A stretch of DNA of 13,887 nucleotides from JAJNBK01 sp035642715 (GCA_035642715.1 DASQRW010000187.1:1-13887); one strand, 5' to 3'; positions 1 through 6,360 are shown, numbered from the stretch's first letter. The notes: generated by a model from the sequence alone, not told the origin. A program made the numbers and translations.

Positions 1-19
1 TAATTTGTTTAGTATACAT

Positions 20-35
20 AGAATTTATAAATTCT
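20..35. repeat. 16-base AT-rich palindrome
   Basis: AGAATTTA followed directly by TAAATTCT forms a perfect 16-base inverted repeat, and a further ATTC-TTTA-GAAT hairpin overlaps its right end. It lies downstream of the minus-strand hydrolase gene and could be a transcription stop or a binding site for a gene to the left of the window. In DNA this AT-rich, such palindromes also arise by chance. Nothing else is visible in 1-159. Confidence 0.3.
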
Positions 36-159
36 TTAGAATTAGTTTGGACCGTTTACTTGCCGTATCTGTTTAGATGATAGGAATTAGGTCATTAAGT
101 TAGGTAACTATCTAGATACTATATATAACATTTGAATATCAAAGATACCAACTTTGCTC

Positions 160-834
160 TTAGTGTCTATCTTGAATTTTCGAATAAGAAGAAGCTCTAG
201 ATAGCCATGCTATACATTCATCAGTATTCATTGATGAGACACCTATATTTTGTAATTCTTGTAATCCTATATCGTAGATAAGTGATGTAGCGTCTTTAGC
301 CAGAATAATTCTGAAATCTCTTTCACTTGCTTCATAGATAGTTGTTCTAGGACAGTTAGGAAAGTTACATCCACATACAACTACTGTATTAGCACCTAAA
401 TCATGTAGATGCCTTTCCAATAATGTATTGTAAAATGCTCCCCATCTAGGCTTGTACATTATCCATTCCATAGTTCCAATTTGCTGGAGATGACCAGAGA
501 GGAGTAGAGTTGAATCCAATCTGATATCAGATGAGGGCTTGAGTTCATCCATCGGCTCAGCACCATCACTTCCAGGAATAACCACTTGCTTTCCATTCTC
601 TATAGATCGTCTGCGACATAAATCAACATTAGATCCATCTGCGTGATAAAGTCTTATAATATGAATTATAGGATAGCCTTGTTCTCTATAGACTTGAACT
701 AAGCGATGAATGTAGTGTATAGCCTGTAAAGTACCTGGTATTTCAGCTATAGCACCCACTAGAGCAAAATCACGTTGCACATCAACGATAAGCAGAGCAG
801 AATGCTCTCTGTCAGGAGTAATGTAGTCATTCAT
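160..834 (-). CDS. isochorismatase-family cysteine hydrolase
   Basis: This 224-residue protein belongs to the isochorismatase-like cysteine hydrolases, cytosolic enzymes that cleave amides, ureido groups or vinyl ethers (nicotinamidase, N-carbamoyl hydrolases, isochorismatase). The expected catalytic triad can be read: Asp18 in LLIVDVQRDF, Lys128 in MYKPRWGAF, and Cys161 in NFPNCPRTTIYEASERDF. The family hallmark of a nucleophilic Cys followed by T-x-x-A-x-x-R-D-F is present, and the length is normal. An insert at about residues 62-118 probably shapes the substrate pocket, so the substrate cannot be named. Two extra cysteines (154, 156) precede the nucleophile. The ATG at 832-834 has no Shine-Dalgarno sequence and AT-rich DNA lies upstream, which fits a leaderless transcript. 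It stands alone, next to a degraded region. The family call is firm; the reaction is not. Confidence 0.9.
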   Translation of the reverse strand: MNDYITPDREHSALLIVDVQRDFALVGAIAEIPGTLQAIHYIHRLVQVYREQGYPIIHIIRLYHADGSNVDLCRRRSIENGKQVVIPGSDGAEPMDELKPSSDIRLDSTLLLSGHLQQIGTMEWIMYKPRWGAFYNTLLERHLHDLGANTVVVCGCNFPNCPRTTIYEASERDFRIILAKDATSLIYDIGLQELQNIGVSSMNTDECIAWLSRASSYSKIQDRH

Positions 835-886
835 GATGAATGGTGATAAATTTTATGTATTCTACATAATATGAAGATATAATATA

Positions 887-1069
887 TTATGATGCCTTAA
901 TAGCTACAGCAGCTGCTGCTATAACCCTATTTGTTAATTCTGTTGTTAATTTATTGTAAAACTTTTCAACCTCTTCTAATATTAAAGCAGTATATCTATT
1001 ATTAAATGCTTTTGCTGCTACTCTCCGTACATTGCAAAAATATACTTGAAACCGACGATAGTAGAATAG
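887..1069 (-). pseudogene. possible C-terminal gene remnant, unknown function
   Basis: The minus strand is open for 60 residues without an ATG and ends in a protein-like helical tail (AFNNRYTALILEEVEKFYNK, then KLTTELTNRVIAAAAVAIKAS). The upstream part (about 1020-1069) looks like noise and overlaps the plus-strand terminase remnant, so only about 887-1020 may derive from a gene. It is alanine- and charge-rich, and I do not recognise a family. It is best read as a leftover C-terminus in a decayed island; a chance reading frame is possible. Confidence 0.25.
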
Positions 1070-1236
1070 CTATTCATCCAGATAGATTTGATAAACGATT
1101 AACTGCATTAAGAACAGCAGCAGATATTGATGGGACATTAGACAAGGAATCTACATCATATAATGACATATTTGATGCTTTCAGACTGGCACTAAAGTTT
1201 TGTCATTTTGAAGATAGTAGCAATGAATACAATTGA
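1006..1236 (+). pseudogene. C-terminal fragment resembling a terminase large subunit
   Basis: This 76-codon frame starts right after an in-frame TAA. Its first 15-20 residues look random, but residues from about 21 on read like a real protein: IAIHPDRFDKRLTALRTA, then a D-G-x-L-D-K-E segment, then TSYNDIFDAFRLALKF. The Y-N-D-x-x-D-A-x-R-L-A-L ending resembles the last acidic motif of the RNase H-like nuclease domain of terminase large subunits (usually H/Y-D-D-x-x-D-A). Terminases package virus DNA into capsids. The ATPase half is absent here; a candidate piece of it lies downstream at 1768-1990 on the same strand. The order is therefore reversed relative to an intact gene. The assignment is by motif memory and could be wrong, for example another RNase H-fold nuclease. 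Confidence 0.45.
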
Positions 1237-1269
1237 TGATTACTAAAAGAAAATAACTAACTATTGCTA

Positions 1270-1284
1270 TGTTCGGTACGAACA
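1270..1284. repeat. short GTTCG/CGAAC palindrome
   Basis: TGTTCG and CGAACA flank a central GTA, giving six-base arms. It lies about 108 bases upstream of the CWC gene start, in DNA without a gene. It has the form of a dimeric regulator site but stands alone, so function is speculative. Confidence 0.25.
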
Positions 1285-1391
1285 GCATATCTTAATCAAT
1301 ATATGACATATTATAACGCATCAAATCGTAACAGACATTGGTATTCTTGTCTACAAACAAAGATTATTAATTACATAAACTGTTTAGAATT

Positions 1392-1541
1392 ATGCAGAAA
1401 ACATGTCCTAAATGTAGTCGGCATTTTGAATGTCTTAAATCAATAGATTGTTGGTGCTTTCATTTGGGAAGATATTGCCAATTGGAGAGGTCTATTGAAG
1501 ATTGTATATGTAATAATTGTTTGTTAACAGAAGACAAATAA
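1392..1541 (+). CDS. cysteine-rich CWC-type small zinc-binding protein
   Basis: This 49-residue gene is easily missed because it is short and overlaps longer spurious frames. It reads MQKTCPKCSRHFECLKSIDC, then WCFHLGRYCQ, and ends DCICNNCLLTEDK. Cysteines 5, 8, 14, 20, 22, 38, 40 and 43 follow the cysteine-rich CWC family layout: C-x2-C, F-x-C, the diagnostic C-W-C, then C-x-C-x2-C-L. The spacing implies one or two bound metal ions, probably zinc; the biological role of the family is unknown. Family members are about this length, so the gene looks complete. An in-frame TAA at 1368-1370 limits upstream extension, leaving the ATG at 1392 as the natural start. AT-rich DNA with TTATTAA at about 1364-1370 could serve as a TATA box for a leaderless transcript. 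It is the only intact gene between two virus-like remnants. Confidence 0.75.
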   Translation: MQKTCPKCSRHFECLKSIDCWCFHLGRYCQLERSIEDCICNNCLLTEDK

Positions 1542-1577
1542 TGATATATTCTTCTGAGTATCAAGTAATTCGGTCTA

Positions 1578-1594
1578 TAATACGACTCACTATA
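1578..1594 (+). other. exact match to the T7 RNA polymerase promoter core (-17 to -1)
   Basis: The 17 bases TAATACGACTCACTATA are identical to positions -17 to -1 of the phage T7 class III promoter and to the common T7 sequencing primer. The match stops at the start site: the next bases are ATG, not the GGG of the promoter or of cloning vectors. Flanking DNA is AT-rich and resembles the rest of the island, with no vector polylinker. A functional role in an archaeon is unlikely without a T7-like polymerase. See findings. Confidence 0.6.
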
Positions 1595-1767
1595 ATGTTG
1601 ACTATCCTCAATTATAGATGCTACAAAGGATCTTATCTTAGGGAAATTATTACCTGCACACATTACTGGTGAAAGAGAAGAAGAAACAAACTAGCTGCCA
1701 TTATATTCTTTAGCTTTCTCTTCGAGGTACTGTTTGAACGCCACCGCATTGTTAAACCTTATGATAT

Positions 1768-2010
1768 ATGATACGGCTTAGAGTATTTGATAACAAATTT
1801 TATAATTGTAGATTTATGATAATAACCAGTCCAAGGATTAATCTAGCCGAAGAATTAGTTGATAGTATTCATTCTCTGTTTATGAACAGTAGATTAGAAA
1901 TAGACTGTAAGCAAACGGGTCCAATTATATATGTAAACGAGACGGTAATTCAGGCTTTTCCTTCGCATACAATATCAACTATTCTAGTTATTGTTACAAT
2001 AGTAAGTTAA
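1768..2010 (+). pseudogene. fragment of a terminase large subunit ATPase domain
   Basis: This 80-codon frame carries a segment that looks like the middle of a terminase ATPase domain: FMIITSPRINLAEELVDSIH, then SLFMNSRLEIDCKQTG, then IYVNETVIQAFPSHTIST. In terminase large subunits such a stretch (threading N-A-x-E-L-x-D, then a strand pair and A-F-P-S-H-x-x-S-T) sits between Walker A and Walker B and is followed by R-G-Y and an acidic Walker B strand. Here both Walker motifs are missing: the frame starts after a stop just upstream, and after T-I-S-T it degenerates into ILVIVTIVS and stops. It is therefore a dead fragment of a virus or provirus packaging motor. With 1006-1236 it may represent one gene broken open in permuted order. 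The family call is from memory of the motif. Confidence 0.5.
1978..2003. terminator. small stem-loop at the 3' end of the alcohol dehydrogenase gene
   Basis: ACTATT (1978-1983) and AATAGT (1998-2003) form a six-base inverted repeat with a 14-base loop, just beyond the minus-strand alcohol dehydrogenase stop at 2012. The position suits transcript termination, but archaeal terminators rely mainly on T-runs and the stem is weak. Confidence 0.25.
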
Positions 2011-2011
2011 T

Positions 2012-3023
2012 TTATTTAATAGGCTCTATTACTGCCTTAAACCGTACATTCCTATTAGCTACTTTGTCATACGCATTGCTAATTTCTTCTAATGGAAATA
2101 TTTCAGTCATTACTCTTACCTTACCTTTTGCAACATAGTCTAATGCCTCATAAAGATACTCTCTATCATTTTGCGTAGAGCCAATGATACGGTCACGTTT
2201 GAATAAGAAGTCTACATATAACTCTGGAGAAAGTGTAAGAGGTTCGTTTGTTGCTGATGCTCCCATCAGAATCAAGCGTCCATCAGGTCTAAGACCTTTA
2301 ATCGAGTCCGCAATTGCTTTGTAAGAATTACTTGTAGCAAGTATTACATCTGCTCCACGTTCTTGGTCTTCTAATAATCCTTTTCCATCTGCAACAACGC
2401 TATCAGCTCCAAGTTTGTATGCTAATTCTTCCTTATCTTTTGAATGTGTGACAGCAATTGTTTCAAAACCAGCAGCTTTAGAGTATTGAATCCCAAGGTG
2501 ACCTAGTGCTCCTATGCCAACGACTGCAACACGTTCATGTGGCTTTGGATCAGCAAATCTCAATCCACTATATACAGTATATCCGGCACAGAATATTGTG
2601 CAGCCTGATCATATGACAATCCATTTGGTAGTAATTGAGTAGCATCAGCATAAGCAACCATATATTCAGCATGACTTCCTGCAATATTTATCCCAGTTGC
2701 TATCTGGTTTGGACAGAAGAACAATTTACCACGCTGACACCATTCACACTGCCGCATGTTGATTGTACCCAAGGAACTCCTACTCTATCGCCAACTTTTC
2801 GTGTAGTTACACCTTCGCCTAAAGCAACAATTTCTCCAGCAGGCTCATGGCCTATAGTATATGGAAACATTATTCCTAGCCCACCTTTAGTAATATGAAC
2901 ATCTGTGTAGCATATGCCACTAGCATGAATTTTTATAAGCACTTGATTGGTGCCAGCCTGTGGAGTAGGAACTTCTTTAACTTCCCACTTTGCATTTACT
3001 GATGGAATAACAGAAGATAACAT
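2012..3023 (-). pseudogene. zinc-dependent alcohol dehydrogenase with two frameshifts
   Basis: Three overlapping minus-strand frames together encode one medium-chain zinc alcohol dehydrogenase, which would oxidise alcohols or reduce aldehydes with NAD(P). The first frame gives Cys38 (SGICYTDVH) and His59-Glu60 (IGHEPAG), ligands of the catalytic zinc. It loses frame at about 2752, inside the structural zinc loop, where TCG and CEWCQRGKLFFC are read in different frames. The second frame loses register at about 2599, where AAPIFCAGYTVYSGLRF is expected, the site of the third catalytic zinc ligand. The third frame holds the nucleotide-binding fold (VVGIGALGHLG) to the end. Each break is repaired by adding one base. 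The span is 1012 bases, and two added bases give 337 residues, a normal family length. The ATG at 3021-3023 has a GTGAGG Shine-Dalgarno at 3029-3034. As written, translation ends after 107 residues. It is either a recent pseudogene or carries two sequencing errors. Confidence 0.85.
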
Positions 3024-3057
3024 TTGTTCCTCACTATCATTACTTGTTCCTTACTAT
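3021..3057 (-). repeat. tandemly duplicated ribosome-binding site and start codon
   Basis: Upstream of the alcohol dehydrogenase, the block AGTGAGGAACAAATG is preceded by a near copy, AGTAAGGAACAAGTAATG (minus strand, 3038-3055). Both contain a purine-rich ribosome site and an ATG. The outer ATG opens a 14-codon frame that is out of register with the enzyme. It looks like a small tandem duplication; it could act as a leader peptide or simply be neutral. Confidence 0.5.
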
Positions 3058-3629
3058 TATTACCCATTTGTTTTTACAGTTCCATTATTATCTGCATTTT
3101 TTAAGTTAATAATGTTGCTTCATTATTAGCTCAATCAATGACTGAAACTAAAATCGTTCAAGAATTAGGTAGGATCAATCTAATATTTGCAGAGATATCA
3201 AAGTTCTAAAATAACTGCCATAACAATTTGTCTTTGATTTAGCAAAATAAATTTTTATGCTGTATAATGCATTATAAATAGGATATTCATTTATGAACAT
3301 AACACACCATTTCAAAGGTTACTTGAATAGTGCCTTGTCATTAGAGTGCCTGTTTTCTTGCAATGGGCTTATTGCATGCTCCTAATTTAAGAATATTTTC
3401 ATTGTCATTCCGTTAATCACTCCTTTCTTCAGTATACCAGCAATAATTACTCTCTACTCCACAGTATAAGAACCCATATAGTAGCGGGTTCGGTAGGATC
3501 CATGCCGGTATCGGTGCTAAAAGTAGGTTCCTATTATAGGAACAACAGTCTAAGCTTTAAAGGTTTTCATCTTCACATTATAAGGAGCAGATATACTATA
3601 CAATCCCATGAATAAATATATGAGATTAA
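3058..3629. other. gene-poor stretch between alcohol dehydrogenase and NmrA-like gene
   Basis: I find no convincing gene here. A TATA-like ATTATAAATAG lies at about 3273-3283, and 30-41 codon frames occur on both strands near it, without ribosome sites or recognisable protein character. The notable content is the hairpin cluster at 3470-3543, described separately. The rest is AT-rich spacer. Confidence 0.5.
3470..3543. ncRNA. cluster of three hairpins, candidate structured RNA
   Basis: Three inverted repeats follow one another in a locally GC-richer 74-base stretch. GAACCC (3470-3475) pairs with GGGTTC (3486-3491). CCG and CGG flank a four-base GTAT loop near 3505-3514. GTTCCTAT (3527-3534) and ATAGGAAC (3536-3543) form a perfect 17-base palindrome around one T. 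It begins about 90 bases beyond the stop of the minus-strand NmrA-like gene. It could be a small RNA, a 3'-end structure, or operator sites. No tRNA fold fits. Confidence 0.3.
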
Positions 3630-4514
3630 TCATTTAAAAGCTCTTGAATAATCTTTTGCAAATTGACTAAAATTTATTGGCTTCTTGCCTGTCAGTTCCT
3701 CAATTGCAGAGGATACATCTGATACATAACCTGCTCTAGTAATATCAAATAACTCCATCATAGAATTGATAAACCATTCATCCATACCTATAGCTTTCAT
3801 ACCTTCTCGAGCTTGAACTTCTGATATATCTACATACTTTATTTTCCTACCTATTTCATTAGAAAGTATCTCTGCCGCTTGTCCATAAGAAATCCCATCT
3901 GGACCAGTAATATTGTATGCTTTTTGACCATGTTTACTTTCATTAAGTAGTGCTTGTACTGCTACTGCTGCAATATCTCGAACATCAACAAAACTAACTT
4001 TGCCATCACCAGCTGGTACATAAAAAGCATCTTGTTCTTTTATTGTTTGAGAAAAGTAGTTGATAAAGTTCTGCATAAAGAAATTTGGACGTAGAAAGGT
4101 ATATGAAATTCCAGATTCTTCAATGATATTTTCTGCTTGTCTATGTAGTCTTCCACCAGTAATTCCAGGATCAGCATCTGCACCCATGACAGATAGTTTA
4201 ACTATATGTTTGACGACTCCTGTCTTCTTTGCCATCCGTACTAAATTAGATGAAAGTTCTACCATATTAGACTGAAAAGGAGTGAGCATGAACAGCTTAT
4301 CAATGTCTTTGAAAGCTTCCTCTATAGTGTCTGGTTTATTGTAATCTATGTGTACTGGTTTGACCCTCTCAGCTGCTACTCTTTTTCCACTTTCTTGTGA
4401 ATGAACAGCAGCCTGAATGTTAAAGTTTGAAGTATGAGGATTTGAAATCAACTGTTTTATAACTTCGCTACCAACTGTACCAGTGGCACCTGTTACTAGA
4501 ATCGTATCTACCAT
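3630..4514 (-). CDS. NmrA-like NAD(P)-binding oxidoreductase (atypical SDR)
   Basis: This 294-residue cytosolic protein is an atypical short-chain dehydrogenase of the NmrA/quinone-oxidoreductase-2 type, close to those annotated as NAD(P)H:azoreductase or nucleotide-sugar-epimerase-like. The dinucleotide-binding motif is at residues 7-15 (VTGATGTVG). The chain continues with KLFMLTPFQ, IVKLSVMGA, then YTFLRPNFFMQNF and VDVRDIAAVAVQAL, all typical of this branch. The classical Y-x-x-x-K catalytic pair is not evident, so it may be a redox sensor or a quinone reductase. The frame can be extended by 17 residues to 4565, but the ATG at 4512-4514 puts the family start M-x-x-T-I-L-V-T-G in place, and I prefer it. 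TATATG lies about 27 bases upstream with no Shine-Dalgarno, which suggests a leaderless mRNA. A CAAC-TTTT-GTTG palindrome (4525-4536) sits between that box and the start, where a regulator could bind. Confidence 0.88.
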   Translation of the reverse strand: MVDTILVTGATGTVGSEVIKQLISNPHTSNFNIQAAVHSQESGKRVAAERVKPVHIDYNKPDTIEEAFKDIDKLFMLTPFQSNMVELSSNLVRMAKKTGVVKHIVKLSVMGADADPGITGGRLHRQAENIIEESGISYTFLRPNFFMQNFINYFSQTIKEQDAFYVPAGDGKVSFVDVRDIAAVAVQALLNESKHGQKAYNITGPDGISYGQAAEILSNEIGRKIKYVDISEVQAREGMKAIGMDEWFINSMMELFDITRAGYVSDVSSAIEELTGKKPINFSQFAKDYSRAFK

Positions 4515-4546
4515 ATATATATTACAACTTTTGTTGCATATACCTA

Positions 4547-4795
4547 TTGAAGATTGCTGCTGCAATTAACGCTGAGTCAACCTTTTTCAACCGAACCATT
4601 GATTATGGCCTTGCTGCTTTCACAACATATAAAATGATTGACTGGTTAATAGAATCAATTTCAAAGCAAGAACCACTTGATAATAATAATAAAGAAGTTA
4701 AGCGTTTTGAAGAAGAAGAACAGAAATTAGGCAAAGAAAATAAACATGATTACATCAGAAAGAATGAAAGAATCCATTATATTGATGATTATTAG
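4547..4795 (+). CDS. unknown small protein, TTG start or 3' gene remnant
   Basis: An 82-codon frame has protein-like composition. The first part is hydrophobic and helical (AAAINAESTFFNRTIDYGLA, then AFTTYKMIDWLIESI). A charged, low-complexity tail follows (NNNKEVKRFEEEEQKLGKEN) and it ends IHYIDDY. The only possible early start is TTG at 4547 without a ribosome site; the first ATG is residue 30. The TTG lies just 32 bases from the divergent NmrA-like start, too close for two ordinary promoters. It may therefore be the surviving 3' part of an older gene. I do not recognise a family. A coding origin is moderately likely; an expressed intact gene is less so. Confidence 0.4.
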   Translation: MKIAAAINAESTFFNRTIDYGLAAFTTYKMIDWLIESISKQEPLDNNNKEVKRFEEEEQKLGKENKHDYIRKNERIHYIDDY

Positions 4796-4811
4796 TAAGG
4801 GAGATTACACA

Positions 4812-4913
4812 ATGATTTTGAATTCCCTATCGGCTAAACAGATGGAGGTTTCTTTGCAGATATTTAAATTTCTCTATATGCCGTTATGTGACACACGTTT
4901 GATACGATTATGA
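4812..4913 (+). CDS. possible 33-residue small ORF
   Basis: MILNSLSAKQMEVSLQIFKF, then LYMPLCDTRLIRL. The ATG lies 16 bases after the stop of the upstream 82-codon frame and is preceded by GGGAG at about 4799-4803, a plausible ribosome site, so the pair could be co-translated. No family is recognised, and a frame of this length is expected by chance. Confidence 0.2.
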   Translation: MILNSLSAKQMEVSLQIFKFLYMPLCDTRLIRL

Positions 4914-5189
4914 GTCTCAGCTTCTAGTTCTTAATGTTGTATTAGATAACTATTGGTCCGGATTTGGTGAATGCAAGACATATTTGGCTCAATCTTACAC
5001 GTTAGATTCGGTATATTAATAATATTCTTTGCTCATGATACTTTAATACTTAGCCGCACTATTTCAGCTATAAACTACATTGGTTTTGGCTTTATTAAAC
5101 CAAATACTCACCTTACTCCTTCTCCTCCTCCTATCCACGTTATATAGATTGAAAAACATCAGTTAGAGAGAATCTATCTGGGTTTAAAC
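4914..5189. other. spacer upstream of the DUF6659 gene
   Basis: No gene is seen. An inverted repeat TTGGTTT (5080-5086) / AAACCAA (5097-5103) with a 10-base loop is present, followed by a pyrimidine tract of CTCC and TCCTCC units (about 5110-5135) and a second TATA-like GTTATATAGA near 5149. Confidence 0.35.
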
Positions 5190-5197
5190 TTTAATAA
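5190..5197 (+). promoter_or_regulatory. TATA box for the DUF6659 gene
   Basis: TTTAATAA is centred 26 bases before the ATG at 5220. This is the spacing expected when archaeal transcription starts at or next to the start codon (leaderless). No Shine-Dalgarno precedes the ATG, which agrees. Confidence 0.45.
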
Positions 5198-5219
5198 TTC
5201 CTCATCAAATTAGTGACTA

Positions 5220-5579
5220 ATGGATTATCAAAAACTGCAGGTAGATATTATGAATATTGACCCAAAGATTCGACTAGTCACTATATGTGACATCAATGGC
5301 AAAGTAATGTTCTCTGACCACCGCCAAGGTGTAAAGAATTTGCTCAGTCCAGAGGAAAGCAGAGAATCACTCGAACTTGCTGCTAATTCATGGAAAATAC
5401 GCAGCAAACTTGCACCAAAGATTGGAAAAGGAAAATACGTATTGGCTGAATATGAAAAGATTAAACGCATCACTATGCCAATAGGCGACAATCATCTTCT
5501 CTATGTAACCACAGAACCAGAAGCTGATCATTTAAATATAATCAATAGGGTTTATAGCTTAGAGGCTGAGTCAAGGTAA
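5220..5579 (+). CDS. DUF6659 family protein
   Basis: This 119-residue protein matches the pattern of DUF6659, a family of unknown function found repeatedly in Nitrososphaera-group Thaumarchaeota. Recognisable parts are the opening IDPKIRLVTICDINGKVMFS (residues 13-32), QGVKNLLSPEES (36-47), and the core LAPKIGKGKYVLAEYEKIKR (64-83), followed by DNHLLYVTTEPEADH. Alternating strands and helices are reminiscent of Roadblock- or PAS-like signal proteins, but that is only an impression. There is no signal peptide or membrane segment, so it should be cytosolic. It appears monocistronic, with its own TATA box, and converges on the HTH gene. The length is full and no residue looks lost. Family recognition is from memory of sequence style; no activity can be assigned. 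Confidence 0.8.
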   Translation: MDYQKLQVDIMNIDPKIRLVTICDINGKVMFSDHRQGVKNLLSPEESRESLELAANSWKIRSKLAPKIGKGKYVLAEYEKIKRITMPIGDNHLLYVTTEPEADHLNIINRVYSLEAESR

Positions 5580-5642
5580 TAAGTATTTACGACAATCAGA
5601 GATTTCTATTACTCTTCTTTCTCTTATATAAGATATGCGATG

Positions 5643-5663
5643 AGAACTCAAGAGTTTAGTTCT
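5643..5663. terminator. hairpin between convergent genes
   Basis: AGAACT (5643-5648) pairs with AGTTCT (5658-5663), and nested inside AACTC (5645-5649) pairs with GAGTT (5652-5656); the two are alternative stems. The site lies in the 125-base gap where the DUF6659 gene and the minus-strand HTH gene converge, a natural place for termination of both. Confidence 0.35.
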
Positions 5664-5704
5664 TGATGCTATTTGATTGTTCAATTGGTATAAATTTCTC
5701 TCAT

Positions 5705-6261
5705 CTATACGCTTTTGAAATTGCAGCATGCTATATCATTTCTTAACCTTTTAAATCGTCCTTCAATGGCTGGTAAATGATAGTTAGCAATTGCAAGAAC
5801 GTCAATAACTTGCTTTACACCCATACCTTTTCTCTTAGCTAATTTGTATAACTTAAGAAATGGGTCAATATCGCCTTTGAGATCTTCATAAACCATATTC
5901 AGATTGTGTAGTTGTTTTAGTTTCCAATATTCTCTATACAATTTAGTTGCCTCTGACTCTTTCAGGTTTAATGCAATCGCTACTTCTAATGGAGTCTTAC
6001 CTTCAGAAAAGAGATTGTAGGCTTGAGATGATAGAGAACTGGCGTTTCTGTAGTTCTTGATTTTGATTCTTCGCACCATTATTATCTTGTTGTTCTTTCG
6101 ATCCTTCTACCTTGTTCTCTTCAATTACCTTATTCAAAATAACTCCTATATCACGTGGAGATATTCTTGCCTCCCTACATATTTCGCGATATGTCTTTCC
6201 CTGATTATAGTAAAGCTCTAGTACAAAGTCTTTCTCTTTCTTGTCTAGTTAATATCGTCAT
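5705..6261 (-). pseudogene. thaumarchaeal helix-turn-helix protein with two frameshifts
   Basis: Two minus-strand frames combine into one protein of a large thaumarchaeal DNA-binding-like family. The N-terminal part, LDKKEKDFVLELYYNQGK then TYREICREARISPRDIGVIL (about 6248-6130), is a resolvase/MarR-like helix-turn-helix. It is in a different frame from the C-terminal part (6079 down): SQAYNLFSEGKTPLEVAIAL, a second helix-turn-helix, then LYREYWKLKQLHNLN and a helical tail ending at 5705. The shift lies between about 6010 and 6080 and is repaired by removing one base. A second one-base surplus in TTAA near 6250 separates the ATG at 6259-6261 from the LDKKEK frame. The span is 557 bases, and two fewer give 184 residues, normal for the family. 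The likely role is DNA binding; the target is unknown. An internal ATG at 6079 could still give a 124-residue C-terminal product. Confidence 0.75.
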
Positions 6262-6280
6262 ATATATTTTGTATCTTCAA

Positions 6281-6290
6281 GATATAATGG
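6281..6290 (-). promoter_or_regulatory. TATA box of the HTH gene
   Basis: On the minus strand CCATTATATC lies about 24 bases before the ATG at 6261. This matches a leaderless archaeal promoter and supports the upstream ATG as the original start of the frameshifted HTH gene. Confidence 0.4.
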
Positions 6291-6360
6291 CACAATTAAG
6301 CTTAAAGCTATTGTTATCTTTTGATACCAGTTTTGTTATCCTTGTACCGCTTCTTTACCT

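Noticed and set aside
1264..1446. 60-codon plus-strand frame
   Set aside because: Composition looks random and it overlaps the CWC gene, which has clear family cysteines, in another frame.
1460..1663. 67-codon minus-strand frame across the T7-like site
   Set aside because: It lies antisense to the CWC gene and shows no protein-like pattern.
2635..2898. Plus-strand frame antisense to the alcohol dehydrogenase
   Set aside because: It is a shadow of the dehydrogenase coding strand, whose zinc-site motifs are unmistakable.
3175..3300. 41-codon minus-strand ORF, and a 30-codon plus-strand ORF at 3293-3385
   Set aside because: Both are short, lack ribosome sites and family features, and are expected by chance in a 600-base gap.
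3482..3520. tRNA-like GGTTCGGTAGGATCC segment
   Set aside because: No acceptor stem, anticodon arm or D arm can be built around it; it fits the hairpin cluster better.
5110..5135. TCCTCC tract as an anti-Shine-Dalgarno or ribosome site on the minus strand
   Set aside because: No open reading frame follows it on the minus strand.
5228..5491. 87-codon minus-strand frame
   Set aside because: It lies fully antisense to the DUF6659 gene.
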